Source: Bacillota bacterium
Lineage (GTDB): Bacteria > Bacillota > Sulfobacillia > JAJZYS01 > JAJYTV01
Direction of reading: 5' to 3'
Length of the DNA stretch: 10,586 nt
Assembly (NCBI GenBank): GCA_021792885.1
Contig: JAJYTV010000038.1
Span: 1 to 10,586 of the forward strand
The notes beneath the pieces were generated by a model, which was given only the letters and a program-made list of their open reading frames with translations, was not told the DNA's origin and did not search any database. Shown here piece after piece: positions 6,382 to 10,586 of the stretch (positions are counted from its first letter, which is position 1; every line of letters starts with the position of its first letter). Both the position numbers and the translations under genes were made by a program.

Positions 6382-7265
6382 GACGTCTCGCCTCCGTAAT
6401 AGGTGCGGAAGACTTCCTCCAAGCTCGGTTCGGCGATCGTCACGTCGACAGGCGGAGACTCGCCGAGCAGCCGGAAGAGCGGCCCCGGATCGCCCGCGAT
6501 GCGGAACGAGACCTGCTCGCCCTTGCGCACCAAGTCGCGTACGCCTGAGACCGCTTCAAAGTCCGGAGCCTCACCGGCGTAGTGCAAACGTACGTCCTTC
6601 AGCCGGCTGCGGCGGAGACCTTCCACCGTATCCACGGCGACGAGCCGACCGTCCCGGATGATCCCCACCCGGTCGCACAGCGCCTGCACTTCGGGCAGCA
6701 CGTGGCTGCTGAAGAAAATGGTCCTCCCCCGACGGCGTAGGTCCATGAGCAGTTCCCGGAACTCGTCCTGCGCGAGTGGGTCGAGCCCGCTCGTCGGTTC
6801 GTCGAGCAGCAGGACCTCAGGATCGTGCGCGAGGGCCAGGAGGATGGCCACCTTCTGGCGGTTGCCGCGCGACAGCTGCCGGACCTTGCGATCCATCTCG
6901 ACACCGAGCCGCTCTGCGATCTCCAGCGCCGGCCGGTGATCCCGGATGCCTCTCAGGCTGAGGGCCAGGTGGAGGTGCTGGCGCCCCGTCATGTGGTCGT
7001 AGAGCGCAGGGTCCCCGGGGAGGTAGCCTGTGACGCGACGCACCTCGAGGCTCTCTTCGACGACGTCCCGTGCGGCGACGCGCGCGCTTCCGCCGGTCGG
7101 CCGGGTGAGGCCGAGCAGCGTGCGGATCGTCGTCGTCTTTCCGGAGCCATTCGGCCCGAGGAATCCGAACATCTCTCCCTGCGGGATGTCGAGGTCGATC
7201 CCGAGAACGCCTCGGCCGTTGCGGTAGACCTTCCGAAGGTCATGCGCCTCGATCGCCGTCGTCAT
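6378..7265 (-). CDS. ABC transporter ATP-binding protein (first ATPase of the YtrA-type operon)
   Basis: A 295-residue cytoplasmic ATPase with all hydrolysis motifs intact: Walker A GPNGSGKT (37-44), signature LSRGN (131-135), Walker B VLLLDEP (151-157), D-loop SGLD (159-162) and H-loop His188 (SSHVL). The C-terminal region (about 220-295) is the small domain common in NatA/CcmA-like ATPases and ends SLEEVFRTYYGGE. I chose ATG 7265 because GGAGG lies 8 nt upstream; an in-frame ATG at 7286 has no RBS and would sit almost against the operator. It is the first gene of the operon, 22 nt downstream of the palindrome over the promoter. It overlaps the first permease by 4 bp. Being complete, it is the likely main engine of the exporter. 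Confidence 0.95.
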   Translation of the reverse strand: MTTAIEAHDLRKVYRNGRGVLGIDLDIPQGEMFGFLGPNGSGKTTTIRTLLGLTRPTGGSARVAARDVVEESLEVRRVTGYLPGDPALYDHMTGRQHLHLALSLRGIRDHRPALEIAERLGVEMDRKVRQLSRGNRQKVAILLALAHDPEVLLLDEPTSGLDPLAQDEFRELLMDLRRRGRTIFFSSHVLPEVQALCDRVGIIRDGRLVAVDTVEGLRRSRLKDVRLHYAGEAPDFEAVSGVRDLVRKGEQVSFRIAGDPGPLFRLLGESPPVDVTIAEPSLEEVFRTYYGGETS

Positions 7266-7287
7266 ACCCTCCGCCTCCGTGAGCATC

Positions 7288-7311
7288 AGTGTACTATGAC
7301 ACTAATACACC
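7288..7311. promoter_or_regulatory. Likely operator for the YtrA-type regulator
   Basis: An imperfect palindrome: GTGTA (7289-7293) and TACAC (7306-7310) are exact inverted arms, with inner TA/TA pairs also matching. With the flanking base the left arm reads AGTGTA, and the arms are 12 bp apart. Known YtrA-type operators have AGTGTA and TACACT arms about 13 bp apart, so this is close but not identical. It overlaps the -10 box and likely transcription start of the operon, where a repressor would act. Target assignment is inference from the regulator encoded in the same operon. Confidence 0.7.
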
Positions 7312-7330
7312 TAGGACAGAAACATTACAA
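7302..7330 (-). promoter_or_regulatory. Promoter of the five-gene ABC operon
   Basis: On the minus strand TTGTAA (7325-7330) and TATTAG (7302-7307) are spaced 17 bp, each matching 4 of 6 consensus bases of a sigma-A promoter. The -10 lies within the palindromic operator. The start codon is about 37 bp beyond the -10. Confidence 0.6.
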
Positions 7331-7348
7331 GGGGTTGGCAAGGCCGTC

Positions 7349-7377
7349 TCGCCAGAAGCCGACTGCTTCAAAGGCGA
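7349..7377 (-). terminator. Hairpin downstream of the hydrolase gene
   Basis: Two stacked stems, TCGCC/GGCGA and GAAGC/GCTTC, are separated by a small asymmetric internal loop and capped by a 5-nt loop. The hairpin lies about 30 bp after the hydrolase stop and just ahead of the next operon's promoter, a sensible place for a terminator. No U-tract follows. Confidence 0.4.
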
Positions 7378-7408
7378 CGTCGTGCGGAGGTACACGCCCC
7401 TGGGTGCA

Positions 7409-8251
7409 CTAAGCGTCCTGCCAACGGCAGCCTGCGTCGAAGAAGTTCCAGACTGCCAGTGACGCTGCTTCTGGCTGGTCCCAGAACAGTTCGTGCCCGC
7501 TTCCGACAAGACACTGCGCCTGAAGGCGGGGGAGGCGATCTCGCAGAGCGGCGATGCCTGCGGGTTCGGAGGATTGCACCTCGGTTGCCCAGAGCGCCAG
7601 TGCAGGAACGGACAGAGCCGGCGCCTCCTGGGGGCGGTAATCCCTCAGCAGTTGAGCCCACCGGATCATCGTTTCAAGATCGCCCCGCGGACGCACTTTG
7701 CCCTCCCGTGTGGTGGCGAAGAGATCCAGGATGCCCGCCTCAATGTCGGTGTTCCACGCGTTGAGTTCCGATCTCGCGGCCGCCATGCAGGTGTCCCAAT
7801 CAGGGTATGTCAGATGCTCGTACCATTCTTCATTCTGTCGCCGGAGTTCGAGGTCGTCGCTCTGCGCGCCCTCGAGGAAGCCGCCGTCGCCGAGAACGAT
7901 GCCTGCCACGCGGCGCGGCAGGCCCTGCGCTCCGAAGAGGAGGGCGGTGGCGCCGGCGGTGTGCCCGACGAGAAGAAGGTGTGCCGCGGGCAGTGCGGCC
8001 GCCACGTCACGGACGATGGCGGCTACGTCCGCCCATTCGATGCCCGGAGCCGGATCGCTGCGCCCGTGGCCCGGGGGATCCACAGCCAGGACGGCAACAC
8101 CCCGCGCGTCTCCCTCTCGTAGGAACTGGTGGAATTCCTCCGCAGTGAGTCCCATTCCAGGCCAGCACAGGACGGCCCGTTCGGCACTGGCTGGGCCGGA
8201 CCGAAGCGTCCGCACCTTGCCAACCGGCGTCGTCACGAACGTCTCAAGCAT
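7409..8251 (-). CDS. Alpha/beta hydrolase with Thr at the nucleophile position
   Basis: A 280-residue alpha/beta-hydrolase-fold protein, no signal peptide, so cytoplasmic. I start it at ATG 8251, with GAGGT about 9 nt upstream; a TTG at 8272 is in frame but the RBS lies inside that longer version. Features in order: an oxyanion-hole stretch W30-PGMG34; DPPGHGRSD (58-66), typical of the fold; the nucleophile elbow G96-H97-T98-A99-G100; a cap-like helical region (about 125-200) rich in Trp, Tyr and acidic residues; a candidate acid Glu224 or a neighbour; and catalytic-type His253 in VGSGHELF. The elbow should be G-x-S-x-G; here it is Thr (codon ACC), and the usual acid Asp is also not in place. 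The protein may be a weak hydrolase, use Thr as nucleophile, or act non-catalytically. It has its own promoter and lies between two ABC export operons. The substrate is unknown. Confidence 0.9.
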   Translation of the reverse strand: MLETFVTTPVGKVRTLRSGPASAERAVLCWPGMGLTAEEFHQFLREGDARGVAVLAVDPPGHGRSDPAPGIEWADVAAIVRDVAAALPAAHLLLVGHTAGATALLFGAQGLPRRVAGIVLGDGGFLEGAQSDDLELRRQNEEWYEHLTYPDWDTCMAAARSELNAWNTDIEAGILDLFATTREGKVRPRGDLETMIRWAQLLRDYRPQEAPALSVPALALWATEVQSSEPAGIAALRDRLPRLQAQCLVGSGHELFWDQPEAASLAVWNFFDAGCRWQDA

Positions 8252-8360
8252 CAAGTGTCTACCTCGTTCCAATCTGTATTGCCGCGGACTTCAGCGCTCC
8301 TATGGAAGAGCAGGTTCCCGATGGTCCGCCGGCTCCCCCAAATCCCAGAGGAGGACCCTC

Positions 8361-8390
8361 ATTCTACGGGAGAGCTTGGAAGTCTGGCAA
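8361..8390 (-). promoter_or_regulatory. Promoter of the hydrolase gene
   Basis: TTGCCA (8385-8390) and TAGAAT (8361-8366) on the minus strand each match 5 of 6 sigma-A consensus bases, with an 18-bp spacer. Transcription would begin near 8354, giving a leader of about 100 nt before the start codon at 8251. This is the best-matching promoter in the window. Confidence 0.7.
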
Positions 8391-8391
8391 C

Positions 8392-8424
8392 GGACTGGAG
8401 CGCATGAGGGCGCTTTGGCCGTCC
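8392..8424 (-). terminator. Hairpin after the PadR-ABC operon
   Basis: AGCGC/GCGCT (8399-8414) with a 6-nt loop, flanked by GGAC/GTCC outer arms, begins a few bases after the permease stop and ends next to the hydrolase -35 box. It could separate the two transcription units. It lacks a U-tract. Confidence 0.35.
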
Positions 8425-8427
8425 ATG

Positions 8428-9132
8428 TCAGGAGCCGAGTCGATACTGCCTGCGCAAGATGATGCCCAGGCTGACGATCACCGCCAAGAGCCATAGTGCC
8501 AGTGCGAGGTTTGTGGATGCGGGGGGATAGTAGCCAGCCAGCCCGGCGCTCAGGGAAGCTGCCGCGAGGATGGAAGGAAGCCAGTGCAGCATGGCGTGGA
8601 GCGCAGGGTAGCCGGAGAGTCCCGGAGCCGTGATCGCGCCGAGGAACAGCACCATCATGACGACGGTTGCCAGCATGTTGCCTGCGCGTGCGGAGCGGCT
8701 CGCGATGCCGATGAGTACGCCCAAGAAGGACGCCAAGGCGGCTCCGAACAGCATGGACACGACGAGCGGCGAGCTCCAGCGGTCCACGCCATGATTCACC
8801 CAGAAGACCAGCAACTCGCTGATCAACGTGAGCAGAGTGATCAGGGCGCCCTGGGCAAAGAGGAGCCATCCGATTGGCACCGGACTCAGACGCAGCGCCT
8901 GCCACGTACCTTGTTCGCGCTCCTCGAGCCAGTGGCCCGATGCGACCATGATCCCCGCCATGAGCTGTGCAAACACGAGCCAGATCGCCCCGAACTCTTG
9001 TGAGGCAGCACCCTGTGCTTGCATTACCGCCCAGGCGATGCCGGTCGGCAGGGCCAACATCAGCCACAGCATGACGTTCCGGAGGATGTCCTTGCCCCAC
9101 TGCAAGGAAATCGCGGCGATCGCAGCGATCAT
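8428..9132 (-). CDS. ABC-2 type transporter permease of the PadR-controlled operon
   Basis: A 234-residue membrane protein with about six hydrophobic segments (roughly 17-36, 47-65, 88-110, 124-146, 152-170, 207-226). The coupling motif EEREQGTWQALRLSPVPIGW (70-89) follows segment 2 and is typical of ABC-2 drug-export permeases. I place the start at ATG 9132, where GGAGG lies 7 nt upstream and ATGA overlaps the ATPase stop; a longer open frame reaching 9297 lies inside the ATPase gene and has no such support. With one ATPase and one permease in the operon, the transporter is probably a homodimer of each. It is the last gene of the operon. The substrate is unknown, but PadR-linked ABC exporters often move hydrophobic drugs or peptides. 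Confidence 0.92.
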   Translation of the reverse strand: MIAAIAAISLQWGKDILRNVMLWLMLALPTGIAWAVMQAQGAASQEFGAIWLVFAQLMAGIMVASGHWLEEREQGTWQALRLSPVPIGWLLFAQGALITLLTLISELLVFWVNHGVDRWSSPLVVSMLFGAALASFLGVLIGIASRSARAGNMLATVVMMVLFLGAITAPGLSGYPALHAMLHWLPSILAAASLSAGLAGYYPPASTNLALALWLLAVIVSLGIILRRQYRLGS

Positions 9133-9986
9133 GCCCGAGCCTCCTGTCCGCCAGTCACATTGCGATACACGTCGTCGAGCGTGCCGGTCGTCTCGATCTG
9201 CAGGATGCGGCGTTGGGCGAGCACCTCCTCGAGGAACGCGGGGGTCGATGGATCTGCCAGGGGAATCGACGCCTCGCGCAGCGACCCGGCTTCCCACCAG
9301 GTCAGCCGGATGCTGCGGCCTTGCAGGCGTTCGACGAGCGCCGCGGGCGCATCGAGCGCAACCAGCTCGCCTCGGCTGAGGATGCCCACGCGATCGCAGA
9401 GTTCCGCCGCCTCCACCATGTCGTGGGTGGTCAAGAAAATCGTCACCCCTTCGTCGCGGAGGGACCGCAAGAGGTCGTGGAGGAAGGCGGTGGCGTTCGG
9501 ATCGAGTCCGCTCGTCGGTTCGTCGAGGAAGAGTACCTTGGGCTGCCCCAGCATGGCGCGTGCGATCATCGTTCTCTGGCGCCAGCCCTTCGACAGCGAC
9601 CGGACCGGACGGCGACGCTGCTCGGTGAGGCCGAGCCGCTCCATCGCCGCAAGCACATCGCCACGGGAGAGGCCGCGCAGCGATCCGGACAGCCGCAGAT
9701 TCTCCTCCACACTCAGCCTCGGATAGAGGGCGGGCAGTTCGAAGACGACGCCGATCGACGAGAGCATCCGCTGGCGCTGGCGGCGCACGTCGCAGCCCGC
9801 AACCGTCGCGCTGCCGGATGTGGGTTGCAGCAGGCCCGTCAGCATGCGCACCGTCGTGGTCTTGCCCGCGCCGTTCGGGCCGAGGAGTCCGAACACCTCG
9901 CCCTCGGATACGGCGAAGGAGATGCCGGCGACTGCCGTTGCGCGTCCGAATTCCTTGCGCAGTCCCGCGACCTCAATCATCGACAT
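9129..9986 (-). CDS. ABC transporter ATP-binding protein of the PadR-controlled operon
   Basis: A 285-residue cytoplasmic ATPase of the drug-export (CcmA/NatA-like) group. Motifs: Walker A GPNGAGKT (36-43), signature LSKGW (131-135, a common variant in this group), Walker B VLFLDEP (151-157), D-loop SGLD (159-162), H-loop His188 (TTHDM). A C-terminal extension of about 75 residues ends LDDVYRNVTGG, the counterpart of the 'SLEEVF' tail. The start ATG 9986 overlaps the end of the PadR gene by 14 bp. A GGAG lies 13 nt away, too far for a good RBS, so translation probably depends on coupling to PadR; an ATG at 9980 is an alternative. The gene overlaps the permease by 4 bp and should form the exporter with it. 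Confidence 0.95.
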   Translation of the reverse strand: MSMIEVAGLRKEFGRATAVAGISFAVSEGEVFGLLGPNGAGKTTTVRMLTGLLQPTSGSATVAGCDVRRQRQRMLSSIGVVFELPALYPRLSVEENLRLSGSLRGLSRGDVLAAMERLGLTEQRRRPVRSLSKGWRQRTMIARAMLGQPKVLFLDEPTSGLDPNATAFLHDLLRSLRDEGVTIFLTTHDMVEAAELCDRVGILSRGELVALDAPAALVERLQGRSIRLTWWEAGSLREASIPLADPSTPAFLEEVLAQRRILQIETTGTLDDVYRNVTGGQEARA

Positions 9987-10500
9987 CGCCGATACCCATC
10001 TCCTTCTCCAGCGCGTCGAGCCACCGACGTTCCTCCGCTACCTGATGCTGCTGAAAGGTGATGACGGCCCGTGACCACGGTGTGTGATCCGGAAACGCCG
10101 CCAGTGCGCCCATGTGTTGAAGCTCTGAGGCGAGCCACTCCCTGCGCCTTGCGAGCAGCTCCCGCTGTATGGAGCGGGGGATCAAGGCCCATAAGGAGAG
10201 GCTCAAGAAGAAGCGGCGCCGATCGAGCGCATTCTTTGGATCGGATACGAGTTCGCGCAGCAGTTCAACGCCCTGGGGCGTAATCTCGTACACCTTGCGC
10301 GGAGGAGCCCCCCTCGCGGGCGAAGGCTCCCGGTGCGACACGATGGCCTCTCGTTCCTCCAGACGCTTCAGGGTGGAGTAAAGCCGCTTTGTGTCGAAGG
10401 TCTCGTCGGGTCCGATGGTGCGGTCCGCCTCCTCCATGAGCCGGTAACCGTGCTTTGGTTCCTCCAGCAGTAGGGCAAGGACGACCGTCTCATTGACCAC
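9973..10500 (-). CDS. PadR-family transcriptional regulator
   Basis: A 175-residue regulator if started at GTG 10500, which has AGGTGG 8 nt upstream; GTG codons at 10512 and 10509 are possible but lack a well-placed RBS. The N-terminal winged helix (about 1-85) shows the PadR hallmarks: VVLALLLEEPKHGYRLMEE, then LYSTLKRLEE, then PPRKVYEITPQGVELLREL. The C-terminal part (about 90-170) is helical and charged, as in the longer PadR proteins (Vir_act_alpha_C-like), and would mediate dimerisation. PadR proteins usually repress an adjacent transporter operon and their own gene, and are released by a toxic compound or cofactor. That fits this gene leading an operon with an ABC ATPase and permease, behind a promoter full of ATGT/ACAT palindromes. 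Confidence 0.93.
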   Translation of the reverse strand: MVNETVVLALLLEEPKHGYRLMEEADRTIGPDETFDTKRLYSTLKRLEEREAIVSHREPSPARGAPPRKVYEITPQGVELLRELVSDPKNALDRRRFFLSLSLWALIPRSIQRELLARRREWLASELQHMGALAAFPDHTPWSRAVITFQQHQVAEERRWLDALEKEMGIGDVDD

Positions 10501-10514
10501 AGCACTCACCACCT

Positions 10515-10556
10515 ATGTCTAAGCACATATATGTACCGACACATGAGATGTGTCAA
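10515..10556 (-). promoter_or_regulatory. Promoter and operator array of the PadR-ABC operon
   Basis: A perfect -35 TTGACA lies at 10551-10556 on the minus strand. The -10 is less clear: CATATA at 17 bp, or TATATG at 20 bp. Overlaid on this are palindromes: ATGT-N6-ACAT at 10515-10528 and again at 10531-10544, starting exactly 16 bp apart. A perfect 7-bp inverted repeat GACACAT-N3-ATGTGTC also spans 10538-10554. PadR proteins typically bind ATGT/ACAT palindromes (often with an 8-bp spacer), so this is the probable autoregulatory site; binding would cover the whole promoter. Confidence 0.7.
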
Positions 10557-10586
10557 GGGGAAGGGGGGCGCGAAGAGACTTGCGTT

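Noticed and set aside
6378..9986. Missing Gln in the Q-loop of the ATPases (E or GD instead)
   Set aside because: The 'YLPGDPALY' or 'VFELPALYP' type of Q-loop is common in the CcmA/NatA-like ATPase group, so this is not unusual.
9213..10061. Long open frame of 282 codons on the plus strand, opposite the PadR-operon ATPase
   Set aside because: It lies opposite a gene with complete ABC motifs. Long antisense frames are expected in GC-rich coding DNA, and its translation has no recognisable domain.
1..10586. CRISPR arrays, insertion sequence ends, direct repeats of mobile elements
   Set aside because: I looked for regularly spaced repeats, terminal inverted repeats beside transposase-like frames and target duplications, and saw none. 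The repetitive signal in the Asp-box gene comes from protein repeats.

Overview
All the genes I can support lie on the minus strand. The DNA is GC-rich (estimated by eye at a little over 60 percent). Starts are ATG or GTG, mostly behind strong AGGAGG-type ribosome binding sites. Two proteins carry lipoprotein signal peptides, and GntR/YtrA-type and PadR-type regulators each sit inside ABC-transporter operons. Together this suggests a high-GC Bacillota (the Alicyclobacillaceae or Sulfobacillaceae sort), but there is no rRNA or other taxonomic marker, so this is inference.

Layout in transcription order, from the right edge leftward. (1) 10556-8428: a palindrome-rich promoter, then a PadR regulator, an ABC ATPase and an ABC-2 permease, all overlapping: a compact, probably self-regulated export operon. 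(2) 8390-7409: a near-consensus promoter and a single alpha/beta hydrolase whose nucleophile position holds Thr instead of Ser. (3) 7330-3514: a five-gene operon (ATPase, permease, permease, GntR/YtrA regulator, second ATPase) read from one promoter. That promoter is overlapped by an imperfect palindrome resembling the operators of YtrA regulators. The last ATPase has Gln in place of the H-loop His. (4) 3513-3136: a 378-bp gap with a likely C-terminal remnant of a lost gene and two hairpins. (5) 3135-958: a 725-residue lipoprotein built from 12 Asp-box repeats, predicted to be an extracytoplasmic beta-propeller. (6) 678-1: the first 226 codons of a second lipoprotein, apparently with Ig-like domains, which runs off the left edge.

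Taken together, this is a cell-envelope neighbourhood. Two separately regulated ABC export systems probably respond to membrane-active or cell-wall-active compounds, judging from the known roles of PadR and YtrA operons. The hydrolase between them has its own promoter. Two secreted, membrane-anchored proteins follow. The points most worth a second look are the Thr-nucleophile hydrolase, the paired ATPases with one altered H-loop, the two operator arrays, and the lipoprotein pair. I found no phage, CRISPR, intact insertion sequence or RNA gene.
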